A program made the position numbers and the translations under genes. The notes beneath the pieces are model-generated. The model ran no database searches and had not been told where the DNA came from. It saw only the letters and a list, made by a program, of their open reading frames with translations. DNA of 64,000 nucleotides from Diatrype stigma. Taxonomy: Eukaryota; Ascomycota; Sordariomycetes; Xylariales; Diatrypaceae. The stretch lies in the NCBI GenBank assembly GCA_022225965.2, contig JAKJXP020000041.1, positions 248,001 to 312,000 of the forward strand, written 5' to 3'. Below, one piece after another: positions 46,423 to 58,254 of this stretch (its first letter is position 1; each line of letters begins with the position of its first letter).

Positions 46423-48766
46423 ATGTCATCTTCAACGTTCTGTGATAACTGTAAGGCCGTTGTTTTCGATGATTCGCGCGACGAGGGCTACGTAGGTCAG
46501 GGCCAAGACGGGTCGGAGTTATTCCAGATCGAATGCGGCGATAAAGATATAAGACGGGTGCTTGAGGTGGACTACGATGTCGAAGATTCCTATCCAGATC
46601 TCCCTCTGCTCGCCGCATCCGCCGCAGCCGGTTGCGAGCTATGCAAGTTCCTGCGGGCGATGGCTCTCGGGCCTGAGTTGAAGGCTGCTTGGTCTGAGGA
46701 TCCTTGGTCCGATTTTCCCTGGGCAGAGGATGGACTTTACGAATGGGGAGCAGCCAGGCTCACTATCCAAATGTGGTACATATGGCAGGCCAATAATCCG
46801 CTACCTCACGAGGAAAAGGGTCTTCGCGGGTTGGAAATTGTATTCAGATTCCACAATGACCATGGTATGTCAGGGATCATATTGTCTATGCACCAAGCAA
46901 AAACATCACTTGCAACTAACTCGTGATATTAGCTATGGATTATAAAGCCTTTATATCTTGCTCGATTGAGTCCTCTCCAGGTACGTGATACAGACATTGA
47001 TATCATTGCTGAGTTTATATAATAATAAATACATAGGACCTTGTGCGAATTGGCTCCGCCTGAATGTTAAGGAGCCAGGCTACATCCTGAGCCCAACTGT
47101 AGTTGCTTGGACGCGAGAGAGGTTAGACGCTAAGCCTTACAAACCATCAGTGGAGGCCTCATCGGATGGTGCCTTCGTACCAACGCGTCTGATTCGTGTC
47201 GATTGCGAACCAGCACGACTTGTGGTAACGCCCAACAGCGAAGACTGGACACGAGCGCTCAACAACTACGCAGCACTAAGCTACTGTTGGGGTCCACCAG
47301 AAGAAGCTGCATTGCAGTTGAAGACCGAGACATCCTCCTTGGCGGCGAGGATGTCCGCCATTGGGGAGCATGAGATGACAAGCGTTGTCCAGGACGCAAT
47401 CAAGACATGCCGTGCTCTCTCCATCCCATTTCTGTGGGTCGATGCGCTTTGCATCGTCCAGGACGATGTGCTGGACTGGCAGAAAGAGTCGGCTTTGATG
47501 GGAAAAGTGTATGCAAATGCGTATCTAACCATCTGTCCATTGTCATCGGCATCCTGTACCCAAGGGTTTCTTGACAGACAGCCGGCACAACTCGAAATCT
47601 CGTTCCAGTCCAAGATCAAGCCCGATATCGCAGGATCATACAGTCTGCGGTTCCACGGGATACGATCTAGTGACTACAACGACTATAACTGGCTCCGCAC
47701 CGATTTCTTCGGTAGCAATTGGGAGAAGCGCGGTTGGACGTTCCAGGAGCTGATCATGTCTAACAGGGTATTGGCGTTTGGTGGATCCAATGTTCACTTC
47801 ATCGACCCAGGGGAATGGGGGACACAAGGGCAAGGCATTTTTAATGGTGAATTTGCTTTCCAGGTGGCTCAGCTCGATCACGAGGCCGGGTACACAGATG
47901 AGGAGGATTACTACCGAATTTGGCATACGGATGTGGTCTCTTCGTTTTCGACAAGGGCACTCACGTATCAAACTGACCGTTTCCCGGCTCTTTCAGGTGC
48001 CGCGCAATTCTTCGCTGGAATACTAGACGATGAGTATGCTGCGGGTCTGTGGAGGAAAGAGTTATATAGGGGTCTATTCTGGATCCCCAAGAACAACAGC
48101 CGCAGAACGTGGGAGGCCTTACTCAAGGACCTCGGCGATTCATCGTCATATTTGGCGCCTTCATGGAGCTGGGCAAGCCGTGACGGCGCCATGGATTTTG
48201 GCGCTCGCCAATACCAGGTATATAGCTCCACCGAATACGACGATTACCGTGGAGAATACAGCAACATGGAAGTCAGCATCCAGGCGGCAGGTGCCGACCC
48301 TTTTGGGCAGGTCAAGGCGGCGTCCCTGCGGATTACGACGAGGGTCCGCCCCTTGCCGACGGACATGCGGGTCTCCGGGGAGGAGTGGAACGAAGTCCTT
48401 GTCGGAGACCCGGAGATGCCGCCCCTCGCACGCTGCTACTTAGACTGGGAACCGGGGGTCGAGGGGGAGCCTCGCAGGGAGGTGTCGATGCTGCTACTTG
48501 GGAGTGCTGGAACGAATCCTGAGTCGGCCTCGTCTGATTACTCAGAATCATCTGGTCTTCATTCAGATGCAGGCGACGACGAATCCGTTGATCTAGAGAC
48601 CGCCGAGGAGGACGATTGCCGCTGGGTTTATGGTCTACTCATCCATCCTGTTGGTCCGGACACCGGTGAGTTCTTCAGGGTAGGGACATTTTCTTCGATG
48701 TCGTCTGAGGGTTGGGGAGCTTCTATATTTAAAGATTTCCCGGAAACCACCGTAACACTCAATTAA
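46423..48766 (+). CDS. HET-domain protein (heterokaryon incompatibility type)
   Basis: 739 residues from exons 46423-46864, 46933-46980 and 47037-48766. Exon 2 is only 48 nt, set by GTATGT...ATATTAG and GTACGT...ACATAG, both phase 1. The HET domain starts about residue 241 with YAALSYCWG, then LSIPFLWVDALCIVQDD, DWQKESALMGKVYANAYLTI, and later KRGWTFQELIMSNRVLAF. HET proteins trigger cell death after fusion of unlike strains and may act in non-self recognition. The N-terminal 160 residues carry a CDNC/CELC cysteine pair region that I do not recognise. The C-terminus is acidic (DAGDDESVDLETAEEDD). There is no NACHT, ankyrin or WD-repeat partner domain, so it is a stand-alone HET protein. Confidence 0.88.
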
Positions 48767-49548
48767 CCAACATATCTTATGGATTACGACGGTCTATATT
48801 AGTATAGTTAATTAGGTAGGTACGTTAGTAAGTAGGATGCGTTACACTGCTTATAGGTTGACCTCGCTTTCGCGGCCTGTCTCGTTCTCAAGTTGGCCAC
48901 CGAGACTTTCATTGCGTTGTCCCGTAAATATTTCTTCGTCCCATCCTTACTATCACATGAGCAACATAGACAACAAACGCGGAGTTTTTTTTTTTTTTTT
49001 TTTTTGTGTATATATGCGTATGGCATAGACGAAAGGGGAAGAAATACGGCTTGTGTCGAGTACCGAGCTGCGGTTCGGCTTGAAAGTCAGAAATTCAGGG
49101 GTCAATACTGAACAATTGCAGGCTTGGGTTAGGTAACAAATGAGAATGCTCCTGCAGCCCTATCTCCTATTGATACCCGTGGACGTACATATGTACATAC
49201 ATTGGATGTACGTACATACATGTATGTGGGTAGCATCACTACTAATCTGATTTTAGTGTCAGCTAGTCCAGCGACTCCGGCCAGGCGGCAAAGTGGATAT
49301 TTGCCCCGCGGTGCGCAGAGCAAGCACTGTATGTACGTAACCGACGAAACATTTGGACCCCGCCAAAGATCAGTCTGACAAGCAAGCGACGGGACGTCAG
49401 CGAACCGTCAATTGAACAACGAGTGTACGGCTGTTCCTTTAGTAGTGACACCAGACCAAGTCGATATTCTCTCGCGATCGGGGAAACAAGCCGTTTCAGT
49501 CAATTCCAACAATTTCCACCACAACCACCACCATAACCACCCGCCACC
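48767..49548. other. HEM3 promoter side
   Basis: It contains a T-run of about 21 (48985-49005) and TACATA/TGTACA-type short repeats at 49180-49230. The last 50 bases are CA-rich (HEM3 leader) and end in CCACCATG context. Confidence 0.5.
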
Positions 49549-50616
49549 ATGTCGACGCCCGCAACGAAGCCCGTCATCACGCCCTCTAACTCGCTCACGC
49601 CCACCATCCGGGTCGGGACGCGGCAGTCGGCGCTGGCGCTGAAGCAGGCGCACTTCGTGATAGAGTCGCTCTCGAAGTTGCACCCGGACGTCAAGTTCGA
49701 GATCCGCAAGAGCGACACGGCGGGGGACAAGGACAAGATCACGGCGCTGTACCAGATGGGGGCCAAGGGCCTGTGGACCAACGAGCTCGAGGCCGAGCTG
49801 GTCGTCAAGGACGTCGACTTCGTCGTGCACTCGCTCAAGGACATGCCGACGACGCTGCCGCCCGGCTGCACCCTCGCGTGCATCACGGCGCGCGAGGACC
49901 CGCGCGACGTCGTCGTCGTCAAGAAGAGCCTCGCGGCGCGGTACAAGTCGCTCGCGGACCTGCCGGCGGGCAGCGTGGTGGGGACCAGCAGCGTGCGGCG
50001 CATGGCGCAGGTGCGGCGGCGCTACCCGGGGCTCGCCTTCAAGGACATGCGCGGCAACATCGACACGCGGCTGCGCAAGCTCGACGCCGAGGACGGCGAG
50101 TACGCCGTGCTGATCCTGGCGGCGGCGGGCCTGCACCGCATGGGCCAGCAGGCCCGCATCGCCCAGTACCTGCAGAGCGGGGCGGCGGGCGGCGGCATGC
50201 TGCACGCCGTGGGGCAGGGCGGGCTCGGCATCGAGGCCCGCGCCGACGACGCCGCCACGCTCGAGCTGCTGCGCGGCCTCGAGGACACCCCCGCCATGCT
50301 GGCCTGCGAGGCCGAGCGCAGCATCATGCGCGCCCTCGAGGGCGGGTGCAGCGTCCCGATCGGCGTCGAGACCGAGTGGGTGGAGCGGGACGGCCGCAAG
50401 CTCCTGCGGCTCACGGCGACCGTGGTCAGCGTCGAGGGCACCGAGGCCGCCGACGCCGAGCAGGTGCAGGAGGTGAACACCCGGGAGGAGGCCGTCGAGT
50501 TCGGCAAGAAGGTCGCGCAGCAGATGCGGGACAACGGCGCCCAGAAGATCCTCGATGTGATCAATGCGGATCGGGAGGCAACCCAAGACAGCGCTAAGCC
50601 GTGGGTGTGCGCATAA
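49549..50616 (+). CDS. hem3: Porphobilinogen deaminase (hydroxymethylbilane synthase)
   Basis: It joins four porphobilinogen molecules into hydroxymethylbilane, the third enzyme step of cytosolic haem synthesis. A single exon of 355 residues, full length. Seen motifs: RVGTRQSALALKQ at the start of domain 1, HSLKDMPTTLPPG with the catalytic aspartate at about D98, VGTSSVRRMAQ and MRGNIDTRLRKL for substrate contact, and GGCSVPIGV with the dipyrromethane-cofactor cysteine at about C267. Codons are strongly GC-biased at the third position, unlike the neighbouring DNA, as expected for a highly expressed gene; this also produces a long spurious antisense frame. It is tail to tail with GCV3. Confidence 0.97.
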   Translation: MSTPATKPVITPSNSLTPTIRVGTRQSALALKQAHFVIESLSKLHPDVKFEIRKSDTAGDKDKITALYQMGAKGLWTNELEAELVVKDVDFVVHSLKDMPTTLPPGCTLACITAREDPRDVVVVKKSLAARYKSLADLPAGSVVGTSSVRRMAQVRRRYPGLAFKDMRGNIDTRLRKLDAEDGEYAVLILAAAGLHRMGQQARIAQYLQSGAAGGGMLHAVGQGGLGIEARADDAATLELLRGLEDTPAMLACEAERSIMRALEGGCSVPIGVETEWVERDGRKLLRLTATVVSVEGTEAADAEQVQEVNTREEAVEFGKKVAQQMRDNGAQKILDVINADREATQDSAKPWVCA

Positions 50617-51173
50617 GGATAGGAGGGCAGCAAAGAAAAAAAGGCCAAGGGGGTGGGTGAAGTGAAGATCAGGAAGCAAAATGACAGGATTCATGGTTAG
50701 GGACGAGCATATACCTATAGAAGCGGCGTTGACGAAGAAAGAAAAAAATGATACGGTCAAGCAAGACACATAGATAGATACAGCCGTCGAGTAGCTGGCT
50801 GGTGGTAGCCTGATTGCTGCATATTTGCACACATCTTGCGAAGCTTTCGAGCATTTCTACAATGTATATCAAAAATACCCACCACATGCTTGAGCTTATG
50901 ATACAAGGTTGAGCCCGTCTCACTTCCCGCATTCGTTGCTGTTGAATGACCTAGTTTTCTGTGGTTATACCCCCCTTCATGGCCAACTGTACGAGATGCC
51001 GATTTCGTCTCGCATATATGCATCTCCCTCAGGCTCTTTAAACCTAACTCCTAGCCCTCATTCACCCCTAGACCCCTAGCCTCCCGACAAGTTCACACAT
51101 TCCGATGCAGGTCTAAGCATCCAAAGTTTTCCCTTCCGATTTCTTGTTTCCCCACTATCACATTCTCAATTAA
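50617..51173. other. Convergent 3' region of HEM3 and GCV3
   Basis: AT-richer sequence with no frame supported; expected to hold both 3' UTRs. Confidence 0.5.
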
Positions 51174-51890
51174 TTAATGGTCGGCGCTCGTGAAGGTCTT
51201 GTACTCCTCGGCATCCATCAGGGCGTCGAGCTCCTGCGCGGCCGCCTCGTCGACCTGGACCTTGGCGATCCAGCCGCCGCCGTGGGAGTCGTCCTCGGGG
51301 ACCTGGTTGATGGTTCCCGGCTTCTCCTCGAGCACGCGGTTGACGTGGGTGATCTTGCAGCTGATGGGGGCGTTGATGTCGGCGGCGCTCTTGACGCTCT
51401 CGACGGCGCCGATGGCGTCGCCGCGCCCGACCTCCTTCCCCTCCTCGGGCAGCTCCACGTACACGACGTCGCCCAGCTCTTCGGCCGCGTACTCGCTGAT
51501 GCCGATCACGCCCGTCGTCCTGTCGGCGTTCAGGTCGATCCACTCGTGGTCCTTGGTGTATTTCCGGATCTCTCCTGTTTATATTGTCGGTCGCGACGGA
51601 CTAAGCGTTAGCGAACCAATGCAATGCGTATATTCATTTCTGGCCGGTGACGCTTGCGTCATGCGAAGGCAGGGTAATCGCTAGATAGGTGGCCTGGGAG
51701 AGGCTCCCTGTGGGCGATATCGGGCTGCGGCACAGAGAATGGAAGCGGAAACAGACGCACTTATCGGTGAAATGGAGAATGCCCTGGCGGAGGGAGCTTG
51801 CCAATTCGCCCGCACACAGGGGGTCTGAGCGATTCTAGTGAATGCCGCCGAAGGACGAGTTGCCCGCAGGCACCGCGCAATTGAGGCCAT
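51174..51890 (-). CDS. gcv3: Glycine cleavage system H protein, mitochondrial
   Basis: The lipoyl carrier that shuttles the aminomethyl group between P, T and L proteins in mitochondria. Exons are 51761-51890 and 51174-51574, 176 residues. Exon 1 is an Arg/Ala/Ser-rich mitochondrial presequence (ARCLRATRPSAAFTR, ARAFSISP). The intron (GTGCGT...AAACAG, phase 1) joins it to REIRKYTKDHEWIDL. The H-protein core has GVIGISEYAAEELGDVVYVELP and AVESVKSAADI, with the lipoylated lysine at about K105. The C-terminus (AEEYKTFTSADH) is complete. The start at 51890 is preferred over an in-frame ATG at 51947 because it begins the typical presequence. Confidence 0.95.
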
Positions 51891-54159
51891 ATTTTGTGAG
51901 ATCTGCGAGGTATGGGAGAGAAGGTGGGAGGAATCTGGTGGTCGCAATGTTGGGTTTTCGGTGGTTCGATGAGTGAAGCTCTCCCGCTCTTTTAACGCTG
52001 CAGGTGTGGTGATTGATTTGATTCGGTAGGGCAGATAAGCAGACGGTCCGTTGATGTTATCAATTTACCAATTTATCAATGATGCAGCAATCGGCAACAA
52101 CCCCCCTACTGTGCCGATGCCTGATTGGCCGAAGCTATACCAAGTGCCAGAGCACCTAACCGGACCTCTTCATGACGGGCACTGTACGGCGTTGCTGATG
52201 CTCATTGCGCTTAGCCGTGCGTACTTCGTATATAGAGCATATACAGTATATATTAAAATATCGAACTGTCTTCCGGTCGGCCAGCGAAACCCGGAGTAAA
52301 TCAATATCATCAACCAATGAGAGGATAGAGTAGTACTTATCCATTTGCCCGCATTGTGATATAGAACCTTATCTTCGCCCATTCTACAGCAGTTGCGATA
52401 GAAACAACAAAAGCCCATCGCGAACACAAATATCAAAAGACCAGGGTGCGGCTGTAGATAACTTATATAGACTTGCATGTAAGTATTCCGAGCAAGGTTA
52501 CATGATCTTACACAGATGCAACCTGATAGAACGACGGCATGTAGGTGATAGGTATATCTTTTCCGGGTTGGTCACAGTGATAGTACCAATAATACCATGT
52601 TCGAAGGCACCTCCCAGCAGTCGACAAGTTTCAGGTTTCATGCGATTATGCAAATGCGAGCGCCAATTGGTCTGAGATCCAGCATGTTTCTCGCAAAGCT
52701 GAACGCCTGCACTGCCAATTACCTGCATCAAGGACCCTCTCCTGTCCCCCATCAATCAACACAACAACAACCGCCAGTATCGGTTCGTGTCAGGATTGGT
52801 CGATGTCTGCTGTTCATGCCCAATCCCCTATGACTTGGAATCCACGCATCTACCGGCCTATCCAGGTGCCTTTCAACCGCGATTCAAAACAGGTCGACGA
52901 TTATATGTCTCCAGCTTCCTGGGTCGTTGACTATCCACTTGACCCAGCACTTTCAGTTTCTGTATCGTTCATTCATTGAAGGAACTCGCGGCGCGTCGCG
53001 GTTGATTGTTAGGTATAAGCGGTATAAGTTGCCCGGCCATTTGATTCGCTCCTACTGTAAGCGCCAGGCCCAGCCCACCCGTACTTCGAGTGACTCCAGC
53101 TTCACGATATGAGCAGTCAAGTCTTGCGCAACAGGAAATAATTTGACGAAGCTGGCCCAAGAAGTCTAAGAAACCTACGCCAACGATCAACGGATATATA
53201 TGCAAGACATCGTCATTGCTGCCAGTTGATTACGGAAAACTACCTACTCTAGATACGATACCTACCGAGGTGGCTGTCGTGCCTTAACTACCTACATACC
53301 TACATACCTACATACATAGTAACGGGCCAGGCTTCACTTGGCTGCTTTGGTGGTCCGGTGCAGGTGGTTCCCTGGTAATTCCCTGCCAGCTGAATGGGCC
53401 GTTTGCCTTGCAGTCGGGGACCTTGACCAGGATAAGGTTCGATAAGGCATCATAATCCTTAACTCGCCTTAACTCGCCTTAAGTCGCCTTAACTCGCGCA
53501 CGCTAGACCAGTGCGTTAGTTGACTTGCAGTCTTTAGCAGGTGAGTCCCAGACGCATTTCAGGCATTCGTCCCATCTCCAGAGCATCATCGTTTCCCCTC
53601 CTCTCCCGAGATCTCTATTCCGGACCTCTTGCCCCATTCTTTTCTCAATTACATACATACATAGTACATACTTAAGTACCTACATTACACAAGCGTTCGG
53701 CCGCGCTCTGTTCAGAACTTCAGTGTTCACTCAAGCACACCACACCACAGTCTAGTGTCAGGCTACCTCCTAACATCCGTTCATTCCCCCACTCCTGTGG
53801 CTACTATCGATAAGCCAGCTGCCCGTCCTAGGCAAATCTAGCCTTACAACTTACTGCCCTTAATACTTCCATACTCGGCAACCTACTGAGGCCATCCAGG
53901 ATTCCCGGATTCCAGGCTAACATCATCATCTGGGATTCACAGTCTACCTAGTCTCTACATAGTCTGCTAGTAGAAAAACCCTCGAACATCACATTCCTTG
54001 GCCCATCCCATCAAACAAATTGTTTCGTCCTGTGCTTCATGAAGTCGTCTCCGCGCTGCTGACGGGTCTTCTCCGATCAATCGTTCATTCTCTCATTTGG
54101 AACCCGTCCTCACAACCTCTTCGGACGACTGTCCCCTAACCCCGATTCTGTAGACTCTC
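51891..54159. other. Intergenic between GCV3 and SPG1
   Basis: 2.3 kb without a supported gene. It holds a 10-bp tandem repeat (53459-53497), a CTACATAC run (about 53290-53320), and a C/T-rich leader region for SPG1 (about 53560-54159). Confidence 0.5.
53459..53497. repeat. 10-bp tandem repeat (TTAACTCGCC)
   Basis: Nearly four copies of TTAACTCGCC, one with a single change (AAGTCGCC). Confidence 0.85.
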
Positions 54160-55242
54160 ATGAACCCTTTCGGCGGGGTCCCGGCCCAACCTTTCGACGC
54201 CATGGATCAAGATCCTCAATTCATAGCACTGCCTCCTGACAATATGGACGACACTCTCGGCGGCATCGAAGGTTCTCCTACCGTTTCATCCGGTCCCAGC
54301 AACGGCGCCCACCACCATCAGAAATCCCGTTCCTTCGACCAGGATCTACCGAGCAGCGCACAATCCCCCGACGACATTGACCCCAACGCACAATACGACG
54401 TGACTGCCGTCCCCCAACAACCCCATTCCATATCACGGCCTCCTTCGGGCCTGTCCGGTGCTGGCGATAGACCACCGGGCTACAATGATCATGCGTCGCG
54501 GGGGAGCAATGGTGCCGCGGAGCCTAGTAATGGACGCAACCATGTCGTCATCAAGGTTGGAATGGTAGGCGACGCACAGATCGGCAAGACCTCTCTGATG
54601 GTCAAATACGTTGAGGGCAGCTGGGACGAGGATTATATCCAGACGTTGGGCGTCAACTTCATGGAGAAGACCATCAGCATACGGAACACTGAAATTACAT
54701 TCAGCATCTGGGATCTGGGTGGTCAGCGCGAGTTCGTCAACATGCTCCCCTTAGTTTGCAATGACGCTGTCGCCATACTGTTCATGTTCGACTTGACGCG
54801 GAAGAGTACACTGAACAGTATCAAGGAATGGTACCGCCAAGGACGAGGCTTCAACAAGACGGCTATCCCCATCTTAGTTGGCACGAAATATGACCACTTT
54901 GTCAACTTCCCCCGCGAGGACCAAGAAGAGATATCTAACCAGGTAGGCTTGAAGGAGGCATTAAGTGCTTTCAAATCACGGCAACTGATAGGACAATAGG
55001 CTCGACGATTCGCAAAGGCTATGCGAGCTGCCTTGATCTTTAGCAGCACCAGCCACAGTATTAACGTCCAAAAGGTTACCCTGCCTTCCAGGAGCCCGAT
55101 CTCTACGAGGGGTCTGAGAAACTCGTGCTAATACGTTACGCAGATTTTCAAGATCGTCTTATCCAAGGCTTTCGATCTCAAGTGCACAATACCCGAGATT
55201 GAGAACGTCGGCGAACCTCTTCTCCTTTACCAATCATGCTGA
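54160..55242 (+). CDS. spg1: Septation GTPase SPG1/TEM1
   Basis: A Ras-like GTPase that switches on the septation initiation network (mitotic exit network in yeast) at the spindle pole body. Exons are 54160-54942, 55000-55074 and 55144-55242, 318 residues, all phase 0. G1 is GDAQIGKTS (137-145), then [10 protein letters not shown]3 DLGGQREF (185 on) and G4 TKYD (242-245). Exon 2 carries [25 protein letters not shown], with the G5-like SSTS, and exon 3 ends with [19 protein letters not shown] in place of DTAGQ is typical of Spg1/Tem1. The N-terminal 127 residues are Ser/Pro/Asp-rich and disordered, a long extension also known in filamentous fungi. If intron 1 is kept, translation stops at its last codon, giving a 279-residue protein without G5. 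Confidence 0.93.
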
Positions 55243-57189
55243 TTCCATCCGAATGCCCACGGTATCATCTGCGTTCGGAAGGATCGTTGGGGTTCCATTC
55301 AACCATTATGCCGAGGTCTTGACTATCATGATTCCGCGCATTTGATATATGTGCGATTCAAAACTGAACAGACCTCATCATTGACGCATCTTTATGACTT
55401 TGGACGGCCGACATGATACAACTCTAGACTAATTCAGAGACTAAGACAACACCGCGCTAGCTGGGAGGTCTGCCCTCAATTTGATCCGAACACGTCCTTC
55501 GGTGTAGGGTACGCCTGGTTTGGTCTACAATCAGTTCTCACGCGGTGCTTTACTAGGATGCCGCGATAACTCCTGAAACCAGCTATTTTCTTTCCTTTTG
55601 TGCACCATACTAACCATTACACTCTGCAATCTTGCATTCCGCGGCCCGAACGAATTTGCATCGGCGAAAGGGGTAGGGAGTTTCTGCGAGGAGTATCAAC
55701 CGATGAAGCTTCTCTGTTTTTTTCTATTTCCGTTTTCATTTCGATCCACCATAATCTCGATGTTTTGGACCGGCAGGACGGCCAACACAACGACGCATTA
55801 GGACGCCTTGGGCGCTGACCCAGCCGTTACAACAAGAGGTTGTCATGGACGGCGTTTCATTGTTAATGCTTGATTTTCGACATGTAATTCCAAGCCAGAA
55901 ATCGAGCACGATGGAGGGGGCCGGGGGAGAGGAAAGTGTAACAATTACCTAGTGTCTAAAAACGCTCTTTTCCCTGATGGCCGCCTGGGCCTATTGATGG
56001 ATGAAGAGCACGTATTCATGGAAGCAAGCAAATTCTCTGCGTAATAGGGAGGGGCGGGCAGCTCAGTGGCTGACTGGCTTATGACGAACTGATTGATTGC
56101 TCATCATTGCCATGATATGTAGAAAGATAGGACCAAATCCGAGACTGATGAAACGAAACCACAGTGCCTACGAACGACTCCATACTGGTATGCGGCTGTT
56201 AGAGTTGATGTGCAACCCCCTTCCCCCTCCCTGCTTCTTCAGCATTACCTTGCGTTTTGTACCATAGATCGCTATCGAGAAATCAAAGTACATGAATATT
56301 GTCAGACCTGATGATAAGGTTGGGTAAATGCCTTATATACGCATCCTCCCAATTGATATGATGATGTATCTCATCTTAAACTTCTATGTATCTAAGTCGG
56401 CCCAAGTATCCACCCGGACTACATCGTCAGGCTGCTTCCAATAACCGGCTCGACGTTATCAGCCTAGGCGGGTACTAGATGGAATCCATACATAGGTTCA
56501 TATGCAGCAATAGACTACGAGGTCTTATGTATCCTCTTTTGAGTTATCTGGGCTGCCCGCTATGTTCTTACGCTTTCTTGGCCGCTATATTGCTATGGAA
56601 GACAAAAGTGATGACGGCTCTAAGTATCAGTAGGCTTCAAGCCGACCTGTAGATATCCGAACTGGCTGAAGAGATGGCTTGGTGTAGCTACCATGAAGAT
56701 CCAAGGTTGGTCTTGGTAGCTGCCCAGCAGCTGGTAGCAGCCAACTACCTAGGCCATGCCAGAGGCTCAAAAGGGGTGAGGGTATCTCGGAAGAACATGT
56801 CGACAACAATTGCGTACAATAATGCTTGAAAAAGAAAATATTGTTTCTCGACATAGCTGAACCATGCACAGCAAAATGAATCCTATCTCAAAGCGGCATC
56901 TTACTCGATGTCGTCTATAGCAGGCTTACCGATGAATATTGTCTGTACCCTCGCTTATCTGAACGTCTCCGGTTAAAGAAAGTTTGCTTCGTCTTACGTG
57001 CATATGCGCGTCTGTAACATGATCCCCGTTACATGCATAAATCGTCTTATCTCATACTGGGTGTAAGCCCCTGACCCCTGACTGCGAGCAAACAGGAGTC
57101 ACATGGTGCTGAATAGTGGCAGACGTGCCTGATTAGCGATGCAGCTCTGACACTGACACTGAGGCCGGCCGATGTGTTCTATTGCCTCC
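55243..57189. other. Intergenic downstream of SPG1
   Basis: No supported exon on either strand. It probably holds the SPG1 3' UTR and then ordinary spacer. Confidence 0.45.
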
Positions 57190-58254
57190 TGCATGGAGCT
57201 TTGAAGCAACCCTTCTTTTTGTTCTAGGTCACGCTCTGTCCTAGTCTCTGTGACGGCGCTCTTGTGTTGTCACAGTCCACTTTCTGTACCGAATCCTTTC
57301 TCTTTCTTTCCGTGTCCTCTTCTGGTCCTCTTCTGGTCCCCATACTCACTATCTGTCTATCCTCCCTCTATCCATCCTAGCCACTTTATACGACAGCCCT
57401 CTCTGTGCGTCTCTCCGAGACGGTGACTCGACGGCTACCTCCCGGGTGCAGGTGTGCAACCGCTCACCCTCGGCCACCTCCATACGTTTACCTCTTTACG
57501 AGAATTCTATGGCCGTCTCTAAGTCTTCACTACCTTTCGGAATTTAACCATTCTACATCTCCTAGTCACCAGCTTGGCGGTCTCTGCACATTATTCTTTC
57601 TACACTAGAAACACAGCCCTTTCTAGTCTGACTGTCCTCTTCTTGTCAGTATTGACTTCTCTACGTCAGTGTACTCTCTTTGTGATGATCTTCTCTCTGC
57701 AAGGCTTTCCCCTGCTTTCCTATCTCCTGCTCTTCCAAGTTCTATCTATATGGCAATCCTCCTCCCATAGCAATCCTCTTCCTTTCGCTTTCCTCTTTCC
57801 CTTGTCCGGGTCATCTCTCTTTGGTATTTGCTGGCCTAGGCATCCATCACACCTAGAATCAGGCTATGTATTCCACTCCCACTTCGATAGCTACGTACCA
57901 TGAGTCCTCATTCACCATTACCCTCCTCTACATCCTGCGAACTCCCCTGTGCTAATATCTCTGGGACCTCTCTACGTTCGTTCTCTGTCTCTGCCCTCTG
58001 TCACTACGCCCTCTATATAACATTTATCTTCTCATCTCTATGGTCCTCTTTCCCCGGTCCTCTCCCCACCTCGATCTTCTTCATGCAAAGTTTCTCTCGA
58101 TTTCATTCGTCTCCCAGTGGTCTCTATTACCATCCTCTCCCTATCCCGCATTCCCTCTTTCGCCCCCCTCTTTTCATCTTCTCAGGCTAACATATACAAA
58201 TACAGTTCGCATGCCCTTTTCATACCCAGCACGTTCAGCATACTCGCTTCAACC
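57190..58254 (+). promoter_or_regulatory. Long CT-rich leader/promoter
   Basis: About 1 kb strongly enriched in C and T on the plus strand, directly ahead of the gene at 58255. It includes duplicated GTCCTCTTCTG units (about 57318-57341). Fungal promoters and 5' leaders near transcription starts are often CT-rich, but rarely for this length. The many Ser/Leu/Phe-rich open frames (for example 57574-57903 and 57900-58190) are by-products; if the region is transcribed they would be upstream ORFs. Confidence 0.55.

Noticed and set aside
49408..50832. 474-codon open frame on the minus strand opposite HEM3
   Set aside because: It mirrors the GC-rich third positions of HEM3, which is unmistakable on the plus strand. 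The antisense product has no recognisable motifs.
57574..58190. Ser/Leu/Phe-rich membrane-like frames
   Set aside because: Composition follows from the CT-rich leader; no splice support, and several overlapping frames look alike.
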